From: Zingiber officinale
Taxonomy: Eukaryota; Streptophyta; Magnoliopsida; Zingiberales; Zingiberaceae
DNA length: 64,000 bases
Direction: 5' to 3'
Assembly: GCF_018446385.1 (NCBI RefSeq)
Contig: NC_056003.1
Coordinates: 18,535,198-18,599,197, forward strand
Below, in pieces: positions 1 through 11,988 of this stretch. The stretch's first letter is position 1. Each line of letters begins with the position of its first letter. The position numbers were made by a program, and so were the translations under genes. The notes under the pieces are model-generated. The model had not been told where the DNA came from and did no database searches. It worked only from the letters and a program-made list of their open reading frames with translations.

Positions 1-222
1 ACGCCGCGCGCCTCCTCGTCCGCCAGCATACTCTTCCGCAACACCTCGTCCCTCAGACGCACTGAGCCCATCGGCTCTTTCCCATGCCGTCCTTCTCGCT
101 AGCTGCGTCTTTTGCTCAATATTCTGTGCTCCTAAGTTCCTGCACACTTAGACATAGGATTAACACAACAGGACCTAGCCTAACTTGTTTAATCACATCA
201 AAACAACCCTGGGATTCCAACA
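1..222 (-). repeat. Partial 3' LTR of element A
   Basis: This matches the promoter-proximal part of the LTR at 2138-3023. Shared stretches include the Cys-poor GC-rich block with repeated CCTCGTCCCTCAGAC and the AAGTTCCTGCACACTTAGAC stretch. It ends at 222 with CCAACA, which is the TGTTGG start of the LTR on the minus strand. The rest lies outside the window. Confidence 0.85.
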
Positions 223-906
223 ATCTCCCCCTTTTTGATGTGAACAACCCAAGTTAAGTTAAGGTAAACTAGCATAAAGTAAAAGCAATAAATTTGCAAT
301 TAAAGTGCAAAAATTAAGAAAGTTAAAACTACCTCCCCCTAGACTTAATCTTCCCTTCTCCCCCTTTGATCACATAAAAAATGGAGTACCAAAAAAAATC
401 TAAGTGTAAATTTTTCAAAAAATAGGAAATTTTTTGTTTTTTTTTAAATAAAATGATTTCCAATATTTTGAAAAACTTATCAAGTTTTTGAAAATAATTT
501 TGATAGCACTTTTAAAAAAATTGCAAAAAAATTTTCTAAGTAAAAAAAATATTTTTGATATCACCAAAAAATTGTAACATCAATAATTTCCTAAGTTAAA
601 AAAATTTGCAAAAACTAATTTTGTAAAAATAATTTTGATAAAGTAAAACTAATACTTCCAAAAAAAATTTTAAGTTTTTTCTAAGTTAAAAACACCAAAA
701 AGAAAATGTTTTGAGTAACTACTTAAAACATTATTTAATTACAATTAAATGCTTTATCAGTTAGTCAATTAAATAATTTATTTCATTAATTAGCTTCCAG
801 GCTGTGGCGAGCCACTATGCCTTCTTAGTTATTGGAGGAACTACTTTCTAGACAAAGCCTCTTAAGGAAATTCAAATATTTAATTTTTTCGCTGAAAGCC
901 CTAAGT

Positions 907-2046
907 CTAATTAAAGTTCAATTTAGACAAGACTTTGAAACCCAATATAGGTTTCAGCCGGTTAATTAAAAATCTCTTAGGAATATATTTCTGAGAAATT
1001 TTCCTAATTTGTCCCTTGTGGTAATTAAAATATCGGTTCAAATTATTATATTTCCTAATATTTTGATTTTTAACATTTAAGTATGCATGATTTTTCAAGT
1101 CTTCTACTTGTATTTTCAATTCATCATTTTCCAATTTCAATTTTTCAAAATCTTCTAATAAGCAAGATTTGACTAATATTAATTTGAACTCTTTATTTTC
1201 TTTTTCTAGTTTGCAACAATTCTTTGATAAATATTTTATAAACTGGAATGACTTATCAGGAGGAAGAGATTGTACCTGACTTACCTTATTAATCCCGTTG
1301 TTCGTAGCTCCCATTGAAGTGTTGCTTTCCTCCGATGTCGCTCCCCCTTCATTGATGCCCTCGATGCTCATTTCGGACGAGCTTGTTTCGTTTTCGTCAT
1401 CTTGATGACTTGCTATTAATACAAGTCCGGCAACAACTTCAACTTCTGATTCGGACGACGTTTCGTCCCACGTCGCCTTTAGCGTCTTGTACTTGTTGGA
1501 TTGGATAAGCTTCCTGTTCTCCCCTTTGTCCTTGTCCTTGTCCTTGATCTTTAACTTAGGGCAGTTGTCTTTAACGTGCCCTTCTTCATTACAGTGGTAG
1601 CATCTAACTGTTCTTTTCTTTCTACCCTGCAAATGGTTAGTTTTTCTAGATTTAAATAATTTTTTAAATTGTCTTACCATCATTACCGTTTCGTCATCGT
1701 CTAGAGAAGATTCTAAATCTCATTCGTCCATCCTTACCTTAAAGGCAACGTTGTGCTTCGGCTCCTTCTTAGGATCTGCACATCTCGTCTCATGGACTTC
1801 AAATGTTGAAAACATTTCTTCTAAGGTAACAGAATCTAAATCTTTAGAAATATAGTAAGCATCTACTAATGATCTCCACTCAGTAGATCTAGGAAATACA
1901 TTAAGCGTGTACCTTAGCGAATCTCGATTGTTTAGCTTTTCTCCGAGATTCGTGAGTCGGGTGATTAGTTCCTTCATTCTCGAGTGAAGATGTGCAACGG
2001 TTTCTTCTGCTTCCAGTTTTATGTTGCTTAACTGATTCCTTAGCAA
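907..2046 (-). pseudogene. gag of element A with CCHC zinc knuckle, one internal stop
   Basis: This encodes copia-type Gag, the nucleocapsid and capsid protein that packages element RNA in cytoplasmic particles. The part from 2046 to 1720 matches the UBN2-type capsid region (motif around LHSRMKELITRL). One TGA codon at 1722-1720 interrupts it, and the same frame resumes directly and continues to 907. The second part holds a CCHC knuckle, C-x2-C-x4-H-x4-C (CYHCNEEGHVKDNC), then an acidic Ser/Glu-rich stretch and a coiled-coil-like Lys/Glu/Leu region. The N-terminal part of the capsid region found in the sister element at 44485 is missing here. No pol follows. The single stop may be a recent CpG-type or TGG mutation. 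Confidence 0.8.
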
Positions 2047-2137
2047 ATCCCGTCTCGCAAGCGTGGCTTCGTTCGGCCATCTCGTGTGCTTCGTTCGGCG
2101 GTTAGTCCTCCTGAAGCGTCCTTACTTTGATACCACT

Positions 2138-3023
2138 TGTTAGGTCCCTTGGCGGCCGACAAAAGGGGGGTGAATATCCCCCGCACAAAAATAAACAAAA
2201 ATACCTTCCTCGGCTTATAACTTAATATAACACTTGCATAAGAATAAATAAAAGACTATAAAGACGAGACTCAGCAGATTTACTTGATTATAATCGAAGA
2301 GGTTGTTAATCCAAGGAAGTTGAAGCGCACTAAGAATCTCCTTCAGACGGAGAAGCCTCTTACAGCAATGAACGCACAAAAAAGAAGTTAAATAAAAAAT
2401 TAACGTGCACAAGTGTTGTTTCTTTGTATTTCACGTTGTTGTAAAGCTTTGGGAGCAAAGCTGCTTATATAGCCTTGCTCGGGGCGCCTGGAAGGGTTCC
2501 AGGCGCCTGGAGGGGGATAAAATTTTATCCCTTCACAACGGATCGCGGTCAAACGCGATCCGGATAAACTTCGATTCCAGGCGCCCGGAAGGGTTCCGAG
2601 CGCCCGGACCAAGAATGTCAACCAAGTTGACTTTTTCAGTCCGGGCCTTTCGCTCCAGTTTCGCTCGCCTTGGTCCGGGTCTTTCGCTCCGGTTCCTCTT
2701 GCTTGGGTGATCTAGGTCATCCGGAATAATGATCACCCGAACCCAACTTCCGGCCTTCTCGAGCAAGCTTCCGCTCCTGGCTTCTCGTCCCTCGGAAACG
2801 TCACGCGCCTCTTTCTCGTTCGCCCGCATACTCTTCCGCAGCACCTCGTCCCTCAGACACACGGAGCCTATCGACTCTCTCCCATGTCGTCCTTCTCGCT
2901 AGCTGCATCTTTTGCTCGATATCCTGTGTTCCTAAGTTCCTGCACACTTAGACACAGGATTAAACACAACAAGACATAACCTAACTTGTTTGATCACATC
3001 AAAACAACCCTAGGGTACCAACA
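2138..3023 (-). repeat. 5' LTR of element A
   Basis: 886-bp LTR bounded by TGTTGG and CCTAACA on the minus strand. It is followed by the primer-binding site and homologous to 1-222 and, more distantly, to the LTRs at 43449-44425 and 45838-46816. It contains GC-rich inverted segments such as GGCGCCTGGAAGGGTTCC near 2484-2502 and a cluster of CTCGTCCCTCNGA repeats. Open frames inside it (for example 2533-2862) are LTR sequence, not genes. Confidence 0.85.
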
Positions 3024-3369
3024 TCATGTAGTAGAAATTGTTGCTATGTACGAATAGTACTTTATGAAAAATTATGTTATATGTTAACAAACTAGAAAAG
3101 GGAATGTTATATGTTAACAGTCTTAAAAGAATGATTAGTTCATTTAAATAATGAGTTCATTTCATGATTTGTTCACTTAATAATTAGTTCATTTGATGGT
3201 ATGTGTATAATAGTATTGATCAATGTTGGTTAGATTGGATTATATAAATAATAAGTGGAAACGTAGTTGCCACTTGATTTTGTAAACCAACTCAAATTAA
3301 TATTGAATCAACTATAAATTATATACATATGAAATACACTGAATTACTAGATAATGTGTTTATTTATGT

Positions 3370-4150
3370 TAGATCATGACAAACAAGAACATCATACCTA
3401 AACTCAGTACAGAGAGAAATTATATAGGGATAACTACAAAATCTAGCACCTTAAGATACAATATGTTCTTGAGAAAAGATAAGTTCTAGAAGTTGTAAAT
3501 CAATTCAAGGAAGAACCTGCTGATGGTTCTATAACACAGCACAAACGTAACATTGATGTCCACTACTAAGGGAATATTGATTAGTTCAATGGTAGACGAC
3601 CTGGTATTTGAGTACGAGTCATTACCATCAGCTCATGTAGTCTGGGTTGCCCTTAGAGATAAGTATAGTGAACTAAATTTAAGCAAGCCTCATCAGCTGA
3701 CAATAAAGTTTGATAGCGCTACAAAAAGCGCCCGAATGTTACCATAACCTAATATTTGAGGGAAATGATAAATATGATTCGGGAGCTAAAAATTGTTGGT
3801 CACGAGTTGACTGATGAACAACAGGTTCAGACAGTTATCTGTTCCTTTCCTAATTTTTGGAAAATAATGAAATAGAATCCGACTCACAATGAAAGTATCA
3901 AGACTTTCACTGATGTCTCACACCATGTAGAACTAGAGGCGGAGAGAATAGAATCGACAAGGATTTCTAGTCTAGCTTTTGTAGCTGAAGGTTCCGATTC
4001 CAAGAATAAGAAAAGACGATTTAAGAGAGGAAAGGGAAAGGGAAAAGAAGCTGGTGCTACTGCTGAGTAAGGCCCAATCAAGAAAAAAGAAAAGAAGTAT
4101 GGACAGAAACCTAAAAGCAAGCTAACTTGCTATAACTTGGCGAGAAGAGT
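3370..4150 (+). pseudogene. copia gag remnant
   Basis: The translation shows the UBN2-like pattern (VWVALRDKYSELN near 3640-3680, then LTIKFDSATKS). A basic Lys/Arg-rich tail follows at about 4000-4110. Stops fall at about 3746 and inside the tail, and frames change. No intact zinc knuckle is seen; a degraded one may lie at 4120-4160 (LTCYNLARRV). The gene cannot make a full Gag. Confidence 0.6.
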
Positions 4151-4257
4151 CAATTTGCTCGGGAATATACTAAGCCGAAAAAAGTAGATCCATGTTTATC
4201 TTCTTTCTATAAGCATTATTATGTTGCTAGTTCAGTGTTGTTTGTTGATTCTTATCC

Positions 4258-5500
4258 TTTGTGGATTATAGATTCAGGAGCAACGAATTATAGATTCGTA
4301 ATAGAGCTACATACGTGGAGTACCGTCTGGTACCAGCTGGCAACAAATCGATATATGTGAGAAAAGCAAGGATTGAAGTCAAATGAGTTGACACTTGCAA
4401 ACTCAACCTACGTGGTGAGCATACTTTGTTTCTACATGATGTCCTGTATGCTCCTGAGATTCGACGGAATCTAATTTCCGTTAATAGTTTTCTTGATTTA
4501 GGTTATTATATAAATTTTTACAGTCGTTATGTGGAATTAAGAATTAACTCTGTGTTAATAGGATATGGTTATATAACAAATGATTTCATGGTTCTTGATG
4601 TAAAACCAAATAATAATTATAGAAATAATGGTTGTTTTTCAAACATTGCTCTTACTAGTGATGCTGATATTAATGATAAAGTTTGGCATACTAGACTAGG
4701 ACATATAGGACAAGAACGAATGAATAGATTAGCTAAAGAGGGTCTGCTCGGCACTCATACTAAAATTAACTTGTCGATATGTGAGCATTGTCTTGCTGGA
4801 AGAGCAACTGAAACCATTTAGTAAGGCTATTAAAGCTGAATCACCATTGCAATTAATTCATTTGGATATTTGTGGTCCAATGAATGTGAAGGCTAGAAAT
4901 GAAAATTCTTATTTCAATACATTTATTGATGATTTCACACGTTTTGGTCATGCGTATTTGATTTCTCACAAATCTAAAGCATTAGATTGCTTCAATCGTT
5001 ACTTGAACAAAGTTGAGAATCAATTAGGACATAAGGTTAAAACCTTGCGCACTGACCATGAAGGTAAATATTTGTCTGATCAGTTCAAGATAATGTGTAA
5101 TGAGAAATGGATTATTAGATAGCTAACTATCCCTAAAACTCCACAGTAAAATAAGGTTGCTGAAAGAAGAAATCAAATTCTTCTAAATATGGTTAGGTCT
5201 ATGATTGTTCAAGCTAATTTGCCTATTTCCTGTTGGGGAGATATGTTATTAATTGCAACCTATATACTTAACTGAGTGTCTTCTAAATTTGTTCCATCTA
5301 CTCCATATGAACGTTGGACAGGCAAAAAACCAAATTTAAGTAATTTGAGTCATTGGTGTCTGCTGCCTATGTTCATGATAAGACCTACGAATATGAAAAA
5401 TTATGACCCAGAGGTAAAAAGTGTATCTATATAAGGTATTCTGCATTGGTGAGCAACAAAATGGAACCATCTCTGAAATAAAATCAAGAGATGCTACTTT
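4258..5500 (+). pseudogene. copia protease and integrase remnant
   Basis: An aspartic protease motif, DSGA, lies at 4271-4282 in the context LWIIDSGAT. A GAG-pre-integrase region follows (4426-4821), with the His/Cys zinc-binding pattern H-x-R-L-G-H and C-x2-C (CEHC). A frameshift near 4800 moves the integrase core to another frame (4781-5122), where HLDICGP and FIDDFTR hold two of the acidic catalytic positions. After a stop at 5120, VAERRNQ supplies the expected third acidic site near 5160. Stops and a frameshift make this non-functional. Confidence 0.75.
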
Positions 5501-5526
5501 TTATGAAATTAAGTTCCCAATAAAAG

Positions 5527-6876
5527 GTGAAGTTGATAAGACAATTCCTTTTATTTAAAATAGAGGAAGAGGATAATGTTCCTTTATCAACAAATCAGGA
5601 ATCACTAGAGATGTCTAAATTTAGTCAACATAGTGGGAGTAATTTGCTAAGTCATAATTTAACTTCTCAACAACCCAACTTACGAAGAAGTGTTCGGAAG
5701 ATTAAAACTCAAAAATAGTTTGAAGTTAAGAATGAGGCATTAATAACACTCTCAGTTGACGACGATGAACCTCGAACGATTGAGGAAGCATTAAAATGCT
5801 CAGTTAGAGAAAAAATAGAAATTGCAATGGATAAGAAAATGGAGTCAATGAGAAAAAATCAAGTTTGGGATTTAATCGATCTTTCTATGAGCCAAAGGGC
5901 TATTAGGAATAAGTAGATTCTCAAAATCAAGAGGAAAGCGGATGGATCGATTAATCGATACAAATCTCGACTAGTTGCCAAAAGATAGAAGAGAAATTGA
6001 GTACATCTTAGGAGAGAAGATCATGAAAGATCGATCAAAAAGACTTTTGGGTTTGTCAAAGGCTTATATCACTAAGCTGCTACAACACTTCAATATATCG
6101 GATTGCAACATTGTATCCTAAGACTCCTGAAAAAATAGCCGAAATGAAGGCAGACCATATGTCAATGTTATTGGTAGTTTAATATACATTATGTTGTGTA
6201 CTCGTTCTAATATAAACTAGGTTGTTGGCTTAGTTAGTCGTTTCCAGTCAAAGCCAGGATTGAGACACTAGAAAGCGGTGAAGAGGATATTAAGATATTT
6301 CAAAAGGGACAACAAATTGTTGTATCTGTTTTCAAGGATCTAAGATGAGCCCGAAAGGCTATACAGATGCAAATTAGGCAGGAGACTTGATGACAGAAAA
6401 TCCACATCTGACTTCTAGCTAAATGGCGGCGTTATCTCATGGAATAGTAAGAAGCAGGCTTATGTAGCCTTGTTGATAATGAAAGTTGTGTGGCTTGGCA
6501 TGTGTAGCCTTGTCGACAATATAAGTTATATGACTGGGCTTGTGTAGACTTGTCGACAATGGAAGCTGTGTAGCTTACGCAACGGCTGTGCAAGAAGTTG
6601 TCTAGTCGAGAAGGTTCCTGAAGCATCTAAAGATTGCTAAGGACAGTGGGAGTTCTATTACAGTGTACTGTGATAGTCAAGCTGCTAGCTTTTTCAAAAG
6701 ATCTCAAATATCACAGCAAAGGCAAACATATAGAAATTAAGTATAATTTTGTAAGGAATATTATTGACAAGAAAAAGATAGTTCTGGAGTACATCCCTAC
6801 ATGTAATATATTTATAGATCCTTTTACTAAACCATTAACTAAAAAGTTATTTCAAGGATATGGAAAGTCTTTGTGA
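5527..6876 (+). pseudogene. copia reverse transcriptase/RNase H remnant with internal deletion
   Basis: The start of the reverse transcriptase is visible at about 5760-5990 (MESMRKNQVWDLID, then SRLVAK). The sequence then jumps to the late part of the domain (EYILGEKIMKDRSKRLLGLS, from about 6000), so the palm with its YVDD box is deleted. RNase H remnants follow from about 6150 (IGSLIY, SRFQSKPG) to 6876 (VYCDSQAA near 6660-6690). A three-copy local amplification at 6450-6600 disrupts RNase H. Confidence 0.7.
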
Positions 6877-8250
6877 CTTCGTAAAATATACCACGTTGTA
6901 AAATATCATGATATATTCAATGTATATGTTGTTACATTTTGGATAAAAATCTCGATGCACATGTTGACAGGTTGAGATTGATCCACTCACATGGGCAGTC
7001 ATCTCTATTTGGTAAGTATAAATAGAGGTAAGACTGTTACTTATAGGACAACTTATGTAGCTGTAAATAGAGACATGCCTATAAGTTAAAGTCGTCTTGA
7101 TAATGGTGTCAAGATGAAATCATATATGTAATGATTACAGTAAATGAACTCTGAATCTGCTTAAGGCTAGATTGAAATTCATATTTTGAATTCAGGATTA
7201 GACATTAAGTATATATATATCGAAATTTGTACGATGTTAAATTTTGATAAAATCATACGCTCTTTTTAGTAAAGAGAAAAACACCATAGCATATGATTCA
7301 TACCACGTATCCTATAGTGACAATAACTGTAGTAGAAGAATGGATCCTTCCTTCTCTACTATGTGAGATCCTTGAAATTATAAGTTAATATCAATTTTAC
7401 CCTAAGTGACTATTTAGTTGTCTATTTGAAGTTCTGTTCTGCTACTTTGGCATGTTTGAGTGATTCGGTCTGTGGAGCATAACTAGGAAAACGACTTATT
7501 AGAATGAATAAATTCTAGCTAAAAGAAAATATTAAATAGATTTACATCTTTTGATATTATTCGCTGCTGGTCAATCCATTTTTATTATGTATAGAAATGA
7601 TTGTAAATATTTGAATATGGAACATGTTCTTGACATAATAATCATTATGAGAGATTAGAGATGTTCATATTGATGTAAATGGAAATAATTTAATCTGGGG
7701 TAAAGATAAATTATTGATGTCTATGATTCGTTCTATAGAGCAGCTATGTAAGGTGTAACAATCTTCTTAGCAATAATTAATCAATGTGCTTGATGTCGCA
7801 TGAACCATTTTCCCTAAAGTATGAATTGAATGTTCTTACATCGTCTTTGTGACTAGATGACTCTTCTGAATTGACTTAGACGACTGGAAGATGTTAGAGT
7901 TAAGAAGATAAAAGGGCACCCCTACCCCTTCATCTTCTAACTCATTCATTTTCCTCCATTAATAGAGGAAGAGGAAGAGTCATCTTCCTCATATAAAATT
8001 ACGTCCAAGGTCCAAGAAGTGTGTGACAAGCTGTGCGAAGTCTATGCAAGGTCAAAGAGAAAGGGTCCGTCCCTTGTGTGCGATCTCTGTGCAAGGTTTG
8101 GGATTTGGTTTGTGAACCTTGACCAGCTTTTCGATTCGTTCATGATCGCTCTTCCGACGACAAATGAAGATCAAGATCTACTCCAGGAGATCACTGTGAG
8201 TTTTACAGGTTTCATATTTATGAATTTCATGTTTTAGAATCAACAGAAAC

Positions 8251-8982
8251 AACTATTTCTTTTAAAGCTTCAGAAAGCTGTTTAAAAATCTAACAGCTTG
8301 AAACTCATGGATCACTAGATGCATTCCTCTTCTTTCAATTTTGATGCACTGCATCTGAACTATAATTGTTGTTTCAGGCAACTTCTACGACATCAGAATG
8401 CAACCTCACACATGCTTATTTTCACTGTTGCATTTCAAGCAAGTTCTAAAGCATATCAGAATGCAATCACACACATGCTTATTTTCACTGTTGCCTTTCA
8501 ACGTGTTGAAGGTCATAGATAGTATTGCTTCACTGTAAATCATCACAAAGGGGTTGAGATCATCTCTTAAACAACCAAAATGGGAGCTACCACAATAACA
8601 ACATATCTCAAATTTCTAGATCTCAAAGTGCTTGAAGCTCTTCAAATAAATACATTAAAAAAAATGAAAAAGATTCTTCTAAGGTATCCATTTCATAATT
8701 CTTGTGAGAAATTTCTTAAGTTACTAAGTCCAATAGCGAGCCTAATATGGTTTTATCCTATTTTCGCTATATATAACTCTTAGCACAATCAACTTAATCC
8801 ACAGATGAGCACAACATGGATCTAACAAGTTCTAGTTGTCCTTGCAATCGCAAGAAAAAGAAAATTTTAATTGCAAGTTTAGGTTATTTTGGTCCAATCA
8901 TTGGACTATTTGAAAAATTGAGAAGTCGCATATGTAGCTCTTGCATTATATTTAATATGAGTTAAGCATCATGAGTTAATAG
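8251..8982. other. Intergenic or intronic sequence without recognised feature
   Basis: AT-rich sequence. A local duplication near 8390-8500 repeats the block ending CACATGCTTATTTTCACTGTTGC. No coding pattern with splice sites was found. It may be flank of the decayed copia element or part of a very long GRF intron. Confidence 0.4.
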
Positions 8983-9651
8983 TGTTGGACACACAATTTG
9001 TTACCAGAGATTTTAGGAATTAGCTAAATTTAAATACACTAAATTAAATTCAACTTATATGTCGAGATGATCTGAGCAGATAATCTCAGGCTGCCAGCAG
9101 GAGCTGGTTTCTGCCAAGTGCTGAATGCAGACGAGTGACCGAGCGAGCAAGCGAACGAGGTACCCGACTGCTATCACGGGCACTCCTCCGAACAAGAGAT
9201 GCATGACAGAGGAGAAGGGGAATGTAGGTGGAGAGCTTTAACTTTTTCAAGTGTGTAACCTTTTACCTTAGTCGCAGCCTCCTTATATAGAAGCTCTTTA
9301 ATTTAATACATCCGTTACACCCTTAAATAAGGGGCAAAAAGTTTATGTAGAAAAATGTTGGTTGTTCCACTTGGGCAAATTTTGCCCCGACCGATCCGGC
9401 ATTTGACGCGGGTAGGTCATGCTCACACAAGAGTCAACTTGGTTCAGTGCAATTCAGGCCCTGGATTTGTCCCCCTGCACACCCACACGTGAGAGAGAGC
9501 CTCTCCCCATGCATTTGTTGACATCATCAATCCATGTGAATCAATATAAACCAACTAATATGCCTTGAAACTCCTAATGTGGGACTAAAGTCTCATTCAC
9601 AATAGAGTTTCATGTCTCTGCCACCTCTTCTCCATTCACATATATCCAACA
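8983..9651 (+). mobile_element. Solo LTR with AATAG target duplication
   Basis: 669 bp bounded by TGTTGG (8983) and CCAACA (9651). Perfect 5-bp duplications AATAG flank it (8978-8982 and 9652-9656). No internal region or second LTR lies between, which is the product expected from recombination between two LTRs. A TATA-like TTATATAG near 9291 supports plus orientation. The family was not assigned. Confidence 0.85.
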
Positions 9652-10598
9652 AATAGGTAGACTTGACAAATTAATAGATTAGTTTCTAGTTTATACAAGT
9701 ATGGAAGATTGATATCTATCGGATCAGCATAGACTTAACCTTAAGTATTGTGAGGTGTTGCAAAGCTATCACTGGGTCACGCATGCTGCCAATTAGCATT
9801 TTGGAATATGAATTGGACTTCAACTCTTAACAAGGGCATCAAGCCTTGAATAGGGGAGATAGTATCTCACGAGCACAGTTTACATGGTGAGTTGTGGACT
9901 ACTAAAGGGAGTTTATGAACCCAGAAAAGTTAGCTACTATTAATTTTGACTTAATAAACATTTTAGGTTAGTGATTATCGTAACAAATTAATAGGTATTT
10001 TTATCATCTATGAAAATCATGACAAATGATGTCTAAGCCAACTAAATCCAACGCACGGTCAGGTGTAAGAAATAGTTGCCTATGTGAAAGAGAGTTTGTC
10101 ATTGGGCATCACATGCAGGTAATGAGGGAGGAGCCATGAGTTGAAATTCATGGTCTTGATGGAATAAATTTTAAGCGGGAAAGATTGTAACATTGTAGTT
10201 TAGCCTCACACAGCGAGCTGTGGATTAATAAATGAGATTTTTACAAACTTAGAAAAGAACTAATCTAACATGGATTAGAAAATTAGCCTATTAATTTGAC
10301 AAGCCCAGCAACTAGTTCAAAATAGCTAATTGAAGTTATTAGTAGCTCATTCATCTATGCTTATGAGAGTGCTTTATTAGCCCATGATTCACCAAGGTTT
10401 TTCTCCCCATTGTATACATACTATCCAAAATGGTTATAAATGATAGGTACTTCTCTAAATTCATTGGCAAAGTTGTCTATAAGTATAAGTGGAATCTCTT
10501 GATGTATAAAATCTATCAGAGTAAGAAAAATTAACTTGTGCTGCAAATGAACTCAAGGTAAACCAACCAGCTGAGCTTAATTGATTCTACCGATTTCA
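9652..10598. other. AT-rich sequence 3' of the visible GRF exons
   Basis: I looked on the minus strand for the missing GRF C-terminal exon (Ser/Pro-rich, normally with FFD/TQL-like motifs) and found no open frame of useful length. Two diverged copies of a segment with GAGYTGTGGAYTA and AACYYAGAAAAG (about 9890-9950 and 10205-10265) suggest an old duplication. Nothing else is recognised. Confidence 0.4.
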
Positions 10599-10701
10599 CT
10601 AGCACAGGACAATCCAAATATTATAGAAACCATAAATTAACCAAATGCCCTCATAGTGTAAAGGAACATATCCATTTCTTAATGGGCAAATAGTAATATA
10701 C

Positions 10702-11988
10702 CTATTGCTCAGGGTGTAGGCGTCCACGGGCAGCTGAGATGAGCCGGTGACATTGATGCATGGAATATGAGTACTTGGTCCAGCAGTTGAATGTATGTTC
10801 TTGAAGTTCTCAGCACCGCTCCCACTGGTATTGTTACTGGCAGGAGAAAAGGATGTCAAGGTTGACGAAGTATTCTTAGTTGGGGAGACAGTTTGTGATT
10901 CCACAGGCTTTCTTGAACGATTGCGGCCACGGTGCATGTGGCGCTCACAATACTTTGAACCAGGATATGCATCCTTTGAGCAGCGCCACTTTTTGCCATC
11001 AGTCCGACGACATCGCCCTGGTTCCGGGTCTGGTCTCTTTCCATAGTAGGAATAGTAACTCACTAAGTTCAAGAGAAAATATGACTTTATAGCATGAGTT
11101 GTATATATAACAGAAGAGACAATAACACAAGAGAGTTAAATACAGCTCGATCAGTAGACCCAGTAGTTTAATATCGATCAAAATATCCATGTAATTACTA
11201 ACGAACAGGAGACTTATCAAATTCTCTAAAGAACATTTGACAAACATCCTTTTGAGAAAGTATAAGGATCTGCAAGCTGTTTACAGTGGCTAACGATACT
11301 TCCCAAATCAAAGGGACAAAAAAAGGAGTAGGAATCCTAGAAACAATAGTAAAAAAACCAAAATAACCGAAGAGGATGAAAAAATTTGACATTCAACACA
11401 AATAATGAGAGGGCATAATGTGCATGCAACCCTATAAGTTACAAAGACCAGAGTTCCTGGATAACATATTGATGGAACAGAAAACCTCAGCTAAATACTA
11501 TTTCACCAACAGGATAAATGATAGAAAAAAATCCTAGCCTTTTCTAACTTGACTGGAAAATTGAAATACAAAGTTTAAGGAACAGCAATATATATAGCAA
11601 AAATTAGAATTTCAATCGCCGAAAAAAAATTCAATGAAACCATAAAACTACATTAAAATGCCGACAAAAAGGGATACATAAGTCAAACATGCAAAATATC
11701 TAATAACAATAAACTATCGATTGAATCTAGACCTCAAACATCAAAAGTAAAATATCGACTTCAAAGGAAAACTTGAAGACGAGAACTTGGCCATGATCTC
11801 TTACTCGAAGGGTGATAATATCGTCCGGTCAAGGCCTCGAAGCTTCTCCGAATGGGAACGATGAGCTCCAGCGGCACGGGCACGCCTGCTAGCAGATACT
11901 TCAAGATCAGCACCTGATGCTCCATCTCTTGCCACTGAGCATCCGTGAAAGTACGACGGCCCCCTAGCGCCGCTTCGAAGCTGCTCAT
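10702..11988 (-). CDS. GRF: Growth-regulating factor (QLQ-WRC transcription factor), first two coding exons
   Basis: GRFs are plant transcription factors that work in the nucleus with GIF coactivators to promote cell proliferation in leaves and meristems. Exon 1 (11988-11805) starts at the first in-frame ATG; the frame upstream has none. It encodes the QLQ domain at residues 14-50 (WQEMEHQ, PIRRSF), which binds GIF. A GTAAGA donor and TTAG acceptor bound intron 11804-11063. Exon 2 (11062-10702) encodes the WRC domain at about residues 73-115: [17 protein letters not shown] with the C-x9-C-x10-C-x2-H zinc pattern and an Arg/Lys-rich nuclear-localisation stretch. A Ser/Thr-rich linker follows and a GTATAT donor ends the exon after 181 codons plus 2 nt. 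The family normally continues for 150-300 residues. Those exons are not seen, so the gene is either truncated or has an intron over 10 kb filled with the elements at 1-9651. Which GRF paralogue it is cannot be said. Confidence 0.88.
10899..10919 (-). promoter_or_regulatory. miR396 target site in GRF exon 2
   Basis: The 21-nt stretch coding for R-S-R-K-P-V-E just after the WRC domain has the canonical GRF target sequence on the minus strand: it begins CGTTCAAGAAAG and ends CCTGTGGAA. miR396 is known to cleave GRF mRNAs here, pairing with a one-base bulge. All visible bases agree with the canonical site, which argues that this copy is or recently was under selection. Confidence 0.9.

Larger units (their letters stand above)
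1..3023 (-). mobile_element. Gag-only LTR retrotransposon A, truncated by window edge
   Basis: A minus-strand LTR element. Its 5' LTR is 2138-3023, its interior is 223-2137 and the start of its 3' LTR is 1-222. Read on the minus strand, the 5' LTR begins TGTTGG and ends CCTAACA. It is followed at once by an initiator-methionine-type primer site (TGGTATCAAAG, about 2126-2136). A purine tract (AAAAAGGGGGAGAT, about 223-237) lies directly before the 3' LTR. The interior is only about 1.9 kb and carries gag but no protease, integrase or reverse transcriptase, so the element is non-autonomous and must be mobilised in trans. It belongs to the same family as the element at 43449-46816: LTR starts, purine tract and gag match. 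The target duplication cannot be checked because the 3' LTR runs off the window. Confidence 0.88.
3024..8250 (+). mobile_element. Decayed Ty1/copia element
   Basis: Plus-strand remnants lie in copia order: gag, protease, GAG-pre-integrase, integrase, reverse transcriptase, RNase H. Many stops and frameshifts break them, and most of the reverse transcriptase is deleted. The tract from 3024 to about 3360 is AT-rich leader-like sequence. The tract from about 6900 to 8250 has the 3' untranslated and LTR-like character of copia elements. I could not find a matching LTR pair or a target duplication, so both outer limits are approximate. Confidence 0.75.

Noticed and set aside
2405..2862. Overlapping open frames on both strands
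   Set aside because: They are in the 5' LTR of element A and have no domain similarity.
10795..11092. Plus-strand open frames over GRF exon 2
   Set aside because: They are the antisense of the WRC exon, which is supported by domain residues, splice sites and the miR396 site.
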